Source of the DNA: Cyathus striatus
Taxonomy: Eukaryota; Basidiomycota; Agaricomycetes; Agaricales; Nidulariaceae
Direction: 5' to 3'
Assembly (NCBI GenBank): GCA_025738555.1
Contig: JAOVFP010000003.1
Span: forward strand, 4,402,001-4,466,000
DNA: 64,000 bases
Position 1 is the first letter of the stretch; each line of letters starts with the position of its first letter. This document shows positions 42,781 through 56,104 of the stretch, piece by piece. Position numbers and translations under genes: made by a program. The notes below the pieces were generated by a model. It was given only the letters and a program-made list of their open reading frames with translations. It ran no database searches and had not been told where the DNA came from.

Positions 42781-44204
42781 TATGTTTTCTCAACTGTGTT
42801 TAGTAGCACATTTTAGCAATATGTAGTACTCTCCTTATTTTTTATGTGAATTCATTTCAATAACATGTTGACTTCACATATTTTATTGATTTATTAGAAT
42901 TACTACTTTATGTAAAAGTATGGTAAGAAAAAGAGGAAATCACACCAATATTGTGATTCTCATATTTAATAATACATTCATATTTCCACTACCTTTTAAG
43001 GTAGTTGGGTATTGGGGACCACTGGATTACCATAAAAGTCAATTTGTGGATCACAGTTGGGATCTCACTTTCTGGCAATATGATTGGTCGAAGCCTGTTT
43101 ACACTCCATGATTGGTTGGTCAATTGATCACTTGTGACATTCTGTGACACAGGGCAATTGTCAATATTGATTTTCTCTTATTCAGTTTACTTACTGAGTA
43201 CTAACCACCTTCTGCTTCTCTCCTATCTCATGTCATATTGCCCACCTCAACTCCCCACCTCAACAAACCCTACAACCTCAACAATAAGTTCCCCAAGTCC
43301 CCCTTTCATCCTGTCATTCCCCCCCCCATGTCATTGACCTCCCATCACAGCAGCACCATCAATATCTTTACCCCTGTCCCACCCTACAAATGCCATGCTG
43401 TCCTGGGGTAAACCTGCCCCCAGACCATCTCCATACCACTTTGGTTGTCTCCAGCTCTCACTCCCCACCAAGCCTGTGGCTCTGAAGTATTTGTAATTGT
43501 GTGTATGAATATTACACCCCCTGGGATGAGGATATTTGGTTTGTGGGCAGGAGGATTATCTAAAGCATTACTGCTGACAGATTGATTGAAATACACCACA
43601 TGATTGATGCCATACACCTTGTGGACCTGTGGCTGGTCTACAAAAGGGTCTTTGTTGTTTGCAGGAGCCTCCTAGATACTGTGAGCACTGTGTACTTATG
43701 TCAAGACCTTAACCTCACTTTTTAATGTGTTTACAAATGGGAGATGCCAAGTACCAAACAGCTGGCAGGACTGGACAGTCAACCAAGGAATGCTGTGTGG
43801 TGGCCTAGCAAATCAGTATGAGCCTACACCTCTGAACAGGATGGGTGCTGTAACTTATTGCTGGGGGGATGAGCATAGTGGATAGGGTAGGGTAGGGTCT
43901 GTGTCTGGGACATACTCAACTGTAAGCAAACATCACATTTCCTCACCTTTCTCCACTGTGTTCATCTCTCTCCTCCACCATTCACCTTCAGGCTTTATCA
44001 TCTCATACTGTGTCATGTTCTCCTTGCTCATTTCCCTTTCATTCACATACTAATCAATGCTCTCTCCAGCTTTCTCACCATGTTGAGTCCTGCTGCTTTC
44101 ATTTCACTACAAATCACCATATGGACAATGAGATGCCTTGGTTCTTTGTGTGACAATGTCTACACCACATCTGCCAACAACAGAGGTCATTATGCTGACT
44201 CATA
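42781..44204. other. no gene seen; one palindromic repeat
   Basis: 3' flank of the NLR. 42988-43005 is a perfect 18-bp palindrome ACTACCTTTTAAGGTAGT followed by TTGGGTATT. The same palindrome and flank occur at 45084-45101, so the two share a dispersed repeat of about 120-140 bp. 43200-43470 is C-rich. The rest is without recognised content. Confidence 0.55.
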
Positions 44205-47200
44205 GTCTCACTGGAGTCCAGTGAGAGTATGAGAGTGTAGAGAGAGTTTAGTGAGAGTCTAGTGAGAGTCTAGTGGGAGTATTGAGAGTCTGGAGAGAGT
44301 CTAGTGAGAATTTACTGAGAGTTCAGTGAGAGGTCCTACTAAATTGGTGAGACTCTCAGAGTCCAATGGGAATCTACTGAGAAAACTCACTGAACTCTCA
44401 GCACAAAAATTACATAATCAAGTGATTATTGAGTGATAAAATTAGCACTATTGGATTCATACATAGTCACACTTTTCCCATATATCATGTATGTCATGTA
44501 TCACACATGTCACATAGTACTGAGTGTGACATGGTACAATGAGTGTGGAGAGTGTGACATTGTGTGCAAAGTGTGACATGTTGGAAAATATTGGGGAAGT
44601 GTGATATGTTGGAAAATGTGGGAAAATCCATGACATGTTGGAAAAAGTGTGGTGCCTAAGTTGTACCTAGACTCTATTGTCACAGTTGTAACATGTTTCC
44701 TACAGTTATCAAACTTGTCACACATGTGTGAAAGTGTGTCATGTTGGAAAAAGCATGGCATGTTAATTCATATAGTGATAGAAATAAATATCTTGAGTGA
44801 TAAGTGTGATACTGGAAAATATTGGAAAAAGCGTGACAAGCGTGGGAAAAGTGTAACATTGGAAAATGATGGGGAACAAGGCGTGACATGTTGGAAATGT
44901 GACATGTATGTCACACTTTCCCCACGCTTGCCATACTTGTCACACTTTTTCCAACATTTTCCAGTATCACCACTTATGACTCAAGATATTTATTTCTATC
45001 ACTATATGAACTTGGAAGTGTTGACTATGTCGACGAAAACCTTGCTTGCAGTTATTAGAATAAGTGAGTAATGTATAATTCCCACTACCTTTTAAGGTAG
45101 TTGGGTATTAGGGATGTTTGGGCCACCAGATATGGTAATTTGAGGATCTTGGATAAGATCTCAACCTGATTGGCTGGGACTGTTTCTGAATTCGTGTGAT
45201 GCTTTGTCACAGCCTGCCGATAGTGTACTGTACTTTTACTGTACTAGTACTTACCAGAGCTCGGAGGGCCACATATCTTACACCAGGCAATAAGGCATTA
45301 CTGCAGTTTCTTGCAGTGCACATTATGCAAACAGGACACTTGCACTGAGGCATGTCATATCTTTCTCTGTCTTTCCTTTCCTTTTCTATTTTGATGTCAT
45401 GGTGTATCGTTACATCCCACCCTGTATCGTCATTCCTCCCCTTACATCCTCTAACCTCATCTGAGCTCCTTTCCAACAGAAAACAGCATGTACTCTGACA
45501 TCCATCACAAATTGGAGATATCAGTAATAGCGGATTGGTGAAAGGATTTCACTCAGAAATCCATTTCCGGGAGGATGAGCATGGTGCGTGAGGCCAGGTA
45601 TGGGTCAAGATCATAAGTGTATGTGTATCTCTTCTCTTTTTATTAACACGATCCTACTCTGAAACATCAATTGGATAAGCACCCTGTGTGAAGACACTCG
45701 GATTTTTCGCATGCCATCTACAAACTGACAATCAATGTAAAATCACCCCCCCACTCAGTTCCCCTGATCAGCAAGAACAACATTCTACAGTGATACATCT
45801 CGCTGCTTGTGGGTTGATTATCCCGCCGCTTACTGAAGCCTCTATGACAGGAGCCTTCTTCGCACCATGCATTACAAAGTGATACTAGCACCTCAATAGG
45901 CTTAAGTTCTTGGTTTTGTTTATGGTAACTTTGGTGCTTTATATGCCAGCATCCTGTGAGTCTCACATCTTATTCAATCTTCCGTTTACACAGATGAGCT
46001 GTGGATTATCGCCCACCCTTTATCAGGTCTAATATAGATTCAACCCTTCCCTCCTAGTGACATGTAATGTATGTAATTTAAATTGTGTATCAATGTTATA
46101 TATATCAACTTTCAGGGCATTTTAGGGAACTGCGTTGTGTACCAATATTAATAACACTGAGAGTTGTGTCATTTGAAGCATTCTCATGGTAGTATACAGT
46201 TACACAAAAAGGTAAGTAGTGGGCTTTGCCGCTTGTCAGCCTTATTTCTTTATTTACATAATAAGCAGTATGCCTTGCACTGTCACACACATTACAGTGG
46301 ACACTGGAAACTAATATACATTCAAATTGATCTGGACATCACGAATGGAGCTAGGGGAACAATACTTAGTTGATATAATCCTTCATTCAGACAAACCAAC
46401 AACAAACATAATGACATGAGCATACTATATTACAGATCCTATGCCAGAGAAAATAGTTTCCAGACCAGACCCAATTCTAATTTAATCCCCTTTTATATTT
46501 GCAAATTCAGCACAAGTAAACAGGCACAGTAAAACCTGAGTATGAGGTACAAGACATTGAGGGAAGAAACATAAGTCAGCTGGAAGAGCCATACAACACC
46601 TTGAGATGAACATTCACTACAATAGGAAGGAGTCCACCTAATTCAATACCAATCCACCCTGGCATGGGGAGCCTGAGGACATTCCTAGCAGGCACCGCTC
46701 TGATATACAAAGCCTACAATTGATTCCATGCGATACTTTGTGTAGAAGAATCTGGTCCATAAAATTCCTATCAGTGAAGTGTTATCATAAGCACATACAA
46801 AATAAAGACCCCGAAAAAGAAATATTTTCATAGTGCGATCATCAGCAAAGGACACAATGAAGCACACCGAGGCATTAGGCCACCTATATGCATGCATTAA
46901 ACAAAAATAACCAACAGAGGAAAGAAGAGAAAGGTAGAAAGCGGCAAATAACAAGGAAAAGGAGACAGGAAAAAGGGTGAAAAGTGAGAGGGACATGCAA
47001 AAGAACAAAATTTTAAAATCTCCCAACAGTGATCACTGCATCTGAAAATCCCTCCTCACCGGATACGACGTGAAGAAAATGACTCATCAGTCAGTGATGA
47101 AGTGTGGACAACGGATATTGCTACTCTACTGTGAAACAACAACAGAACAAATGATTGATGACTGCGGAAGTAAAGTAAGGAGAGGATGCATACCTGATGC

Positions 47201-48145
47201 ATTAAACTCTGCCAGGTCCCATGACTAACCAGAGAGAACGATAAAGAAATGAGGCCTTGAAAGCCTGACAATGAGAGCTGAGCACTGAGCACTGAGCGAG
47301 AACGAGTGACCGTATCATTCAAATTAACCTCCTCAATGGACAGTACAACGTGCAGAAATATTCCTCAATCAGTACCAATGTGCAGACATCTGACGTTGCC
47401 ATAGATCAAGGACCACAGGAGAGGATTTAACACGAAAGAGAGGAGAGCGCACGCCATACATTGACTCTGAGGGATCAATCAATCAACGTCAACTTCAAGT
47501 GAACGAAGCGAGAGGAAAGCTAATCAGGTGACCGTGGGAGAGTTCACGTGAAGGTCGAAAAGTGCAACCCATTTTAACCCGGACAGAATACCTTGCAAGC
47601 AAGGTGATTCTACTGAGACTGGTGAGAGTCCAGTGAGGGTGTGGGAGAGTGCAATATACTGAAAAAGCGTGACATGTTGGAAAATGTTGGGAAAAAGCGT
47701 GACATGTGTGACAAGTGTGGGAAAAAGCGTGACATGTTGGAAAAGCGTGACATATTGGAAAAATGTGGCAGGTATGATGGCTATGATATGTGACACTTTT
47801 CCAAAAATGTCACACTTTTTCCAACATTTCAGAAAATGTTGCAAAAGCGTGACATGCTAGTAAATGTTTGAGAAGTGTGACATGTGTGACATATTGGAAA
47901 ATGTTGGAAAAAGTGTGATAAGATATGTTACACTTTTCCAATGTGTCACACTCTTTCCAACATGTCACACTTTTTCCAACATGTCACACATCAAGTGAGA
48001 GTCAAGTGTGAGTCAGGTAAGAATCCAAGCTAAGCCCAATACCAATTCCAGAAGTCTCAACTGACTCTCACCTGACTCTTGAGACTCAGTTGAGAGTCAA
48101 ATGAGAGTCAGATGAGAGTCAGTTGATAGTCAGTTGAGACATGTG
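44205..48145. mobile_element. family D foldback element, split by Helitron-like element 2
   Basis: The outer zones are GAGAGTC/GTGAGAGTCTA repeats (44205-44400; 47998-48145). The inner zones are GTGACATGTTGGAAAAAGC-type satellites in both orientations (44480-44965; 47650-47995). An exact inverted pair of about 40 bp, TTCATATAGTGATAGAAATA... at 44764-44803 and its reverse at 44964-45010, frames the left satellite. The order outer repeat, GTGAC satellite, centre parallels family A. No coding sequence. Confidence 0.65.
45011..47607 (+). mobile_element. Helitron-like element 2
   Basis: The 5' end CTTGGAAGTGTTGACTATGTC has a hairpin (GTTGAC-TAT-GTCGAC), then ACCTTGCTTGCAG. The 3' end has GGTCGAAAAGTG, ACCCGGA, then the hairpin CCTTGCAAGCAAGG and GTGA. 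All match element 1 at 14183-17813. Junctions again read A|T. Inside, 46320-46420 keeps a helicase shred (LDITNGARGTIL) with frameshifts. 47040-47520 is non-coding. A palindromic dispersed repeat sits at 45077-45200. Confidence 0.75.
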
Positions 48146-48175
48146 TGGGAGTGACACATACAGAAGTGCAATTAG

Positions 48176-48598
48176 TTTCCATCAAAATACATTATGCACC
48201 CTGCTCAAACACTCATATTGCCATACCTTGCTCAGTAGTTACTGTATGAGCATGTACTTGTTTTAATAGCTCCCCAGGCTACATGCCTACTGTACCATGA
48301 AATATATAGATTACTAATTCCAGGAAGCCAGATACTATGATGTTGAATGCAGTTGTGTTCCATCAAAATACATTATGTGCCCTACTCAAATACTTGTATT
48401 GCCATACCTTGCTCAGTAGTAACTGTATGAACATGAACTTGTTTTAATAGCTCTCTGGACTACATGCATACTGTACTGTGAAATACATAGATTATTAATT
48501 CCAGGAAGCCAGATACTATACTATCATGATCATCAGTATGCAAATGTCATGGGTATGCAAACTCACAATTTTCGACACATACCCTTTGCACACTTACC
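48176..48598. repeat. ~180-bp tandem repeat, left of hAT element
   Basis: Units from about 48176 and 48358 share CCATCAAAATACATTATG, CTTGCTCAGTAGT and CAGGAAGCCAGATACTAT. The array continues right of the hAT element at 52410-52780, which includes an uninterrupted version of the insertion site. Confidence 0.85.
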
Positions 48599-51500
48599 TA
48601 GGCAATAGCACAGGTAGCCCATACCTGCACAGGTCATGGGTATGGGTATCTATGGGTATGGGTATGGGTATGCACCAGACTATCCACTACCCATAGCATA
48701 CCCATGACTAAATTCTGACTACAACTTGTATTACAAAGCAATAACAGTTGTGATACTCAAGTTTTAACATGTGAATTAGCTATGAACTTGCATCTTGCAC
48801 ACCTGTACAGTCTCAAGCCCCTTGATCACATATAACAAAGCTTTTTTTTAATTTACAGAAATGATTTTCCATACACAGCAGTGAATACCATACTTACACC
48901 AGTCTATCGCCATGTCAAACAAAGCTGCACAATGATCTGACCATGTCCCCATTCACAAAGAAGGTGCTGAAGAAGCTATTGCTTCATTGGTTCTAAAGAA
49001 GCATCCCAAGAAGACCAGTGTTGCAATTGAATCCAAAGCCATGAGTTGTCTATGATTCTGAGATATGATAGCTAATACACATAGAAACAGATTGAATCTT
49101 TACATAAGAAACCAAAAGGATTCATTCCATTTGCAAAGCATGAGATAATCAACAATTCCTTACAGTCATCACAAGGGGAACAAGAGGCATCACTGATCTC
49201 AAGAGATGGTGTAGCTGCTCACAATGTAAGTAATAACTCTGGTTACATGTCAAAATATGCAACACTTACCATTAATGATTTGATAGATTATCAAGAGACC
49301 TCTTGCATCACAAGTGCCAATAGCCAAGATGGTCCCCCATGCCCCACTGCAAATGATGCCAGAAGCACAAAGCACTGCCATAGAATTGTCCAACTCTGAT
49401 GACAGTGACATAGAGACTGCTGAAGAGACACCAGAGGAGGAGTGTAGTAAGTGTCCATTCTTCATATGACATTATACTTAATCTTTAGCAGAGTGACTAA
49501 TGTGTGATTGGTGCTCACCAATTTATGCTTTTTACCACCCTGTCCCAAGGATTGGAACTCATGAAGGTCGTTGGTATCATGAATTTCACTGCTTTGCAAA
49601 GATCTGCTCATGAAGATTTGTTGTTACTTGGATATGAAGGATGCAGCATTGACAGGTAACATGCATAAGCATGCTACTTGCTGCTGGCATGAAGCTGTTA
49701 AGCTCGCCATGAAAATGGGATTGGTGAAGGAGGCACATGAAGTTCTGGCAATGTGTAAGGATGGATCAATTGCTGCAGCATTCCAGTTAAAGGGGAAGGG
49801 AAAAGTAACATACTCATATTGCCAACACATGCAAGCTGAGTCATGGTATGTATATCATGTTCCATCTATAGTCCAACTACTCATTCTTGTAGTGCTGAGA
49901 TAGTATGCTGAGTATCAGAAAGTCTTTGGCCCTTCAGTATAGTCAGTGACTGTGCATTCAAGTCATTAATGAAGACCAGCTGACCTGAATATTATATACC
50001 ATCGCCAAGTACTGTTGGTAGAGATGTTTGGCATATCTTCAAATGTACACATGAGTGAATCACATTATTGCTACAGGTACATTAGGTATCACATTGAATC
50101 AAAGACTGATATAATCTGACAACATACCAGGAACTTGATGGCAAGCTACATTGTGGTACTGATGGTTGGACATCCCCAAACCACCGGCCCCTTCTTGTGT
50201 TTACTGTTCACTTTGAGCATGATGGCAAAGTGGTTAGCTTGACACTTGATGTGGTAGAGGTTCCAAAGTCTCATACTGGCAAGACCCTGGTGTCAGCATT
50301 TGCTGAGGTCCTGAGCGACTTTGGCCTGTCAGATAAAGTCAGTCTTGCATTGCAATCCAATGAGAATGTTCTAACATTATACCCAGGTTCTAGGCATAAC
50401 TTGTGATAATGCCTCTAATAATGATTCAATGATATCAAATCTTGACAAGATGCCTGGCTCATTTTCTCAAGTTAACCATATACAGTGTTTTCTACACATC
50501 AATAACCTCATAGCTCAAATGTTTATTCAGCAGTTTGACACACCCAAGCTTTCAAAATCACAGCCTGAAGATTTGTCATCTAAAACCCTTGAAGACAAGC
50601 AGATGCTTGAGCTTTGTTGCAAGGATGATGTTGATCTATCTGACTTGAGTGCAGTTCTTGAGGACAAATCAATGACAGAGCTAGTGGATGATGATAATAT
50701 TGAAGGTTGGGTTGATGAGGTAGTGGTGCTATCACAGGTAGAGCACAAGTTTTTGGAAAGCAAGTTAAAGCCTGTTAGGCTCGTTCTGGCAAAGGTAGGT
50801 TGAGATATAGTTCAACATTTCACAATAATTCATGCTCACCTTGCTCTCAGGTCCAAAAAGTAGCCTTCAAGACTATTTACTCTACCACACATCTTCTGCC
50901 TGCTTGGATTGCATGTCTCAAGGAACTAGGTCAACCAGTCAAATTAATTCCTCAAGACATACAGACATGCTGGAACTCAACATATGATCTGCTTTTATTT
51001 CTTCTTGAACATAAGCATGCCTATATATGGTTCACCAGTGATGTGAAGAATAAGTTGAGGGAAATGTACAAGCTTGATGAGAGTGAATGGGTGATAATAC
51101 AAGAGTTGTGTAATGTCTTAGAGGTGAGGTTGTCCTGTGGGTTGATTAATAAGCTGATCTAATTATATTCATTCAAGGTACTGAAACAAGCTACTCTGTT
51201 CTTTTCATGCTCCACCCCCAATCTCACCAATGTTATCCCAGCAATGGATCACATCAATGACCAACTCACATCCACCACCATTGACCCTATTGTACCATCC
51301 TGTATATGCACCACTGCTGGTCTTGCCAAGAAGACCCTGAACAAGTATTACTCATGCACAGATTAGTCAAAGGCATACCATATTGCCATGAGTATGAGTT
51401 CCCTTCATTATTTACTTTCAAATTCTAATACCTCTGTTATATTTAGTACTTCACCCATTGCACAAGTTGCAGTACTTTAGGAACACTGGTTGGGAAGAAG

Positions 51501-52311
51501 AATGGATAAACACAGCATTGGACCTTTTACAATATCAGTATGAGAAAAATTAGAATAGTTTTGTGGAGCCTGATACACAGACTACTGAGGAACCTGTAGC
51601 TAACAAAGTAAGCTACATGTTCTCATGCAATATCTAACTAACATTTTGTTATTCTTCAAGGATACAGGTACCAAACCAAACATGTTCAATATGATCCTGA
51701 AGCCTTCACGCTCTCAATCTCTTGTACTAATGAAATCAATGGTTACTTGTCAATGGATATGGAGGATGTTGGTGATGTTTTACTTTGGTGGTGGGAATGG
51801 CACACCATATTTCCTTGTCTGTCATGTATGGCATTGGATTGTCTTGGTATTCCTGGTGTGTCAAAATACTAAACATTGTTTCTCTTTTACTTATGTCATC
51901 TTTACAGCAACCTCTGTTGATGTTGAGCATATTTTCAGCCATGGCTGCTTGTTGCTCTCTCATGTTCATAGTTGCCTCTCCGTTCAATCAATTTGTGTGC
52001 TTTTATGCCTTGGTAGCTGGAGCATTATGGGGTATATCAAAGACTCTGACATTGCAACAGTGATGAAACTACCAGAGCTTGAGGGAGATGATAAAGAGGT
52101 ATTGCAGATGGGATGGGATTGCATTGCAAAGTAGTTTACATGTGTAAATTAATGTCTACTGTTTGTGTTGCAAAGCTACTGTTAACTGAATGGGTTACCC
52201 ATAACCCATGTACCCATGAAATATTTACCCGTGGCATAAGGGTATGGGTTACCTTGGGTAAGGGTATGGGTAGCACTAATAATACCCATGGGTTACCCAT
52301 GCCATTGCCTA
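48599..52311. mobile_element. complete hAT element (3.7 kb)
   Basis: Inverted ends start TAGGCAATAGCA (left) and TAGGCAATGGCA (right, reversed). An exact 8-bp duplication CACTTACC flanks it (48591-48598 and 52312-52319). An empty paralogous site with CACACTTACCTCAAAA is at about 52690. Subterminal zones are rich in GGGTATGGGTA words. It encodes a degraded hAT transposase. Confidence 0.9.
49600..52132 (+). pseudogene. hAT-family transposase with BED finger, degraded
   Basis: The exons show a BED-type finger (KDAALTGNMHKHATCCW), the catalytic RNase H-like core (LDGKLHCGTDGWTSPNHRPL, VHFEHDGKVVSLTLDVVEV), and, after an intron from about 50337 to 50389, LGITCDNASNNDSMI. A middle region follows (KLIPQDIQTCWNSTYDLLLF), and the C-terminal dimerisation domain reads SVDVEHIFSHGCLLLSHVHS then CLSVQSICVLLCLGSW. 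Several stops and shifts break it. In the dimerisation domain Cys and His stand where Arg is conserved (HGCLLL, HVHSCLS), as expected from C-to-T changes at CpG. Confidence 0.85.
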
Positions 52312-52319
52312 CACTTACC

Positions 52320-52780
52320 TCAAAACTCTTGGGATTGAAAATGATATATCTCTTCTGCTCAAATCTGCAAAATACAAGATGAGTAACCTTGAAAAGATAT
52401 TGTGAAACAATTGAATACAGATTATTAATTCTAGAAAGCCAGATACTATAACATTGAGTGCATTTAGATTCCATCAAAATACATTATATGCCCTGCTCAA
52501 ATACTCATATTCCTTGCTCAGTAGTTACTGTATGAACATGAACTCATTTTAGTAGCTCTCTGGACTGCATGCATACTTTGCCATGAAATTTGTAGATTAT
52601 TAATTCCAGGAAGCCAGATACTATACTATCATGATTATCAGTATGCAAAGTGTCATAGATATGCAAACTTGCATTTTTTGACACACCTTCACACACTTAC
52701 CTCAAAAACTCTCAGGATTGAAAATGATATATCTCTTCTGCTCAAGTCTGCAAAATACAAGAGGATATTTCTGTTTTTCA
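52320..52780. repeat. ~180-bp tandem repeat, right of hAT element
   Basis: Continues the array interrupted by the hAT insertion. One partial and one complete unit (from about 52465) repeat the CCAGATACTAT and GATATATCTCTTCTGCTCAA landmarks. Confidence 0.8.
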
Positions 52781-53559
52781 TAAATACAGAACACAATTTA
52801 TGTCTTGCAAATGTAAAAATTGTACTGTTTTGCTTCTAACATCTACTCTAAAGAAATATAACTTAGAAAACATGATATTAATATATGACAGATCATAATA
52901 TGAAAGACAGAATGGAAACTAAGTAGGAAGAAGTGAAGATATTCCATTTGAAGATGCAGAGTGTGACATCTATTCTCAAGACATGTTGAATTCTGATTTC
53001 TACTTGAAGATCCATCACTATCAAAGGGACAATGAACTGAAACCAGCAGACAATGCTGTGATTTGTTTACAAATCCCATCACCGCTGATTTTGGACTAGG
53101 CCACACTATGTGCTTCATACAATTTTGAGCAGTAAGTATATTCTCATATAATTTGTAAGTAATATATTTCAGATGTATACCTATCGGTGTGTAAAATATG
53201 AAGTGGATGCAGGCAATAATGAGGAAATCTGAAGGGGTTTCCAAACAAGTTTGCAACACCCTGATCATTATAGTAACATCGAATGGAATAGTATCCATCA
53301 GCAACCCATGGGTGGACATTCCAAGTTAGTAAACAGGGTTTATGGCTATGTGGTGGTCTTCTAAAATATATCAAAAAAATTCCTTTCTCCATTATCTCCT
53401 CAGTAGGGGTTTTAAAACAGATTGACTTTTCAACATTATCTCCAGTTAGATAAATTCAACTTGTTTATGATCTCAAATGTTAGAACAGATTTTTGGTATT
53501 CAAACAATATGCTTGGCAGAACATACCCTGATGTATCTGCAAAACTCATGTTTCATAGT
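52781..53559. other. no clear gene
   Basis: Minus frames at 53392-53144 (PWVADGYYSIRCYYNDQGVA) and 53319-52843 look partly protein-like but have no motif I recognise. Confidence 0.35.
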
Positions 53560-54540
53560 TCAATGCCAGAAAATCCTCAGGCTTAGTTACTGAAGATTTT
53601 TCCTGGAAAGACATTGTGACTCCTTGGACATGAGATATGATTGCGCAGAACATCTCAAGGGAAACCTTGCTCACAGCTAATGATTACTTCACAGGAGACA
53701 TGGAGATTATGATTGATCAGGATGAGGAGAGGAGACACATGATGATGGTAACTCGCAATATCACACATCTGAATGAACTTGCAGCTAGGAGCAACCAAAC
53801 ACAGTGGTTTGTACTCATGTCTATAGATGTAGATTCCTATGATCACATGTCTGTCAAAGAAAGGATGGGTATAATTTAGTTTAATAATTGGGGGAGCTTG
53901 CTTCCCCTATTTGTCTGCAGAAGGACCCTGTGTAGTGTGCATGGCAACACATGTGTGGCTGTATGTCCATTGACCCAAAATAGAATTCATGTTTTGATTT
54001 GTTGATGTCTATGTCCCATTATAGATGTTTGCAATATGCTCGATGTGTGGACTTAATACATTCCTTAGAATTCTTCAATAACTATTTTCAGATTGACTTA
54101 CCTTGAGGGAAAATGGTGAACTGTTCTACATGAATATAAAAAACAATATAAATTGAAGGGCTGCACTGATGATTCTCCATTCCATCTACTCTTGAGCATG
54201 CCTTGGTACCTTACTTCTGATGAAAATGATTCCTGGAATTACATTGACTTTGATATTGATTTCCCATGCCTCCAAATTTTTACCTTGTACATGACAAGGG
54301 TAAGATCTCTCAATCCCCTCTGTTTACATACACTAATTTCCATTTAGCATTTGACTGAGTTCTGCCCACCAAGGGTGATACAATTGTTGCTGTTCTGGAT
54401 TGTTGATAAATTGTTAAAATTCTTCATACACTTCCATCATTCACAGCATTGTTGGACATGCATTGCTTCAAATAATTTCTGTCAGTTTGACTTCGAGCAT
54501 CCATATACATATTGTTATCAATGTGAAATAGAACATTGAA
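53560..54540 (+). pseudogene. unrecognised gene remnants
   Basis: Frames at 53637-53879 (SRETLLTANDYFTGDMEIMI, HLNELAARSNQTQWFVLMSI), 54153-54347 (PWYLTSDENDSWNYIDFDID) and 54351-54539 look like consecutive exons of a decayed protein gene. Family unknown. Confidence 0.35.
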
Positions 54541-54889
54541 TCAATTGCAAATTTCCAGCTGAGATGGCTAATATCTTTAAAGTTCCACCTCTATACTCTA
54601 TATCAGGTGTCTTTGATTCAAAGTTCTTCCATTCCATTACCAGAGCTTGCCAGTGTGAGTCTAATGATACATTCTGAAGATATCACATGTACTGGCATGC
54701 ATATTCTGGTAATAGCTTAACATCATCTTCTGTGATGACTGATATTGAAGGTGGGTTGTCACCCCTGAAACATGGGAATTAAATCAGTGCTGTGCAATAG
54801 AACAAAAATAATGAACATACAACTGTTCATTACCACTTGCAACAGAGGAAGCCATGGTTCCATCAATATCATTGGAAGTAGTTGACAGA

Positions 54890-56104
54890 TCACTGATGGA
54901 ATACATTAAAATTAGTTAACAGATACAAAATTGTGAGGTATTCAGATACATACCTTCTACTACTGTTTTCCAGGCACTTGGATTTGCGAATGGGAGTAAA
55001 ATTCTGATCAGATTCAGCATCATTGGATTTCTTGTGTGCTGTCTTTGGTTTTCTGAGCTGTTTTTGATTGGAAAGACTGGGTGGCTGGTTGGTGCTTTGA
55101 TCCTTCAAGCACAATTGAGTGAGAAATAGGCCATTTCAAGCTATGTTCACTTCATGGCTGGCTTCATACTGGCAGATACGACAGCCATCAGAAGTTCTGA
55201 CATATTCGACAGGTGGCGTGTGAGGTTCTATATTCATGTGAGAGCCCTCTTCATCTGGTCCTTCATTCTCTTCACATTCATCATTACCCCCATGTTCACC
55301 TCCACCATCTGTGGCTCATTCTTCATTCTGATTACTGGAATCTTTTTCACTGCTCAGACTAACTGTGTGATGCTGGTCATTGGCAAGGCTACATGAAAGG
55401 CACTCCTCTTCCACTTCAGTATGTTCATTAGTATTGTATGCATATAGGATTTGAATATGTCTACACTCACAAAAGCAGTCAAAGAGGAAGTTGTCAAATT
55501 TATTTTCAATATTCATTACAAATGTTTTACTTCCTATCCAGGCTTGCCAGTCATGATCATTCTTATCAGTACCATAGTGCATGCTATAATGAGACTGTAA
55601 GGACCTTTCAAATCATATTTAATGGTTTCCAACTTTCCACCCCAAGATGGGCATGGTCCTCCAGCAAAAACAGTGAATTTCCAGCGACCAGTCAACTTCA
55701 AGAACTTAGTGACTATTTGGCCAATGGAAGCACTGAGTATCTTAATCAATCTAGTTGCATGTGAGTTTTATGCATTATATGAAAGCATATTTGACTTACT
55801 TTTCATACTTTAGGTTGTCAGACCCCTCACCACCAGCCTCAGGAGAATCATCACAACTCCCCTCACACAACTCATCTTGGTAGTCTTCAACCTCTGCTCT
55901 GATGTGTGCTCTCTCCTCATTAAAGTAATGTTGGATAAGTGCATTTTCAAATTGAAATTTGGACTTTCTGGGCTCAGTATCCAATGGCAGGGAGGACTTG
56001 TATTCTTTCCATTGAGCACTAATAAGAGGCTTTAGTTGATCTCCATATAGGATCTTATATGCCTGCCAATCATGGAGAATCTTCATACTGGTATATTTCT
56101 TCAA
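54890..56104 (-). pseudogene. uncharacterised agaricomycete protein family, fragmented
   Basis: Successive minus frames encode ILHDWQAYKILYGDQLKPLI, then KFQFENALIQHYFNEERAHI (56104-55796), then KLTGRWKFTVFAGGPCPSWG and GKLETIKYD (55749-55534). A region IGSKTFVMNIENKFDNFLFD (55582-55316) and a basic C-terminal part (NQKQLRKPKTAHKKSNDAES, 55114-54890) follow. From memory, a similar arrangement (W-Y motif, charged helix, 'GG.P...GG.L' motif) recurs as hypothetical proteins in mushrooms. I know no function. Confidence 0.45.

Noticed and set aside
55154..55396. Multi-membrane-segment protein on the plus strand
   Set aside because: It is the shadow of an acidic, protein-like minus-strand frame of the gene at 54890-56104.
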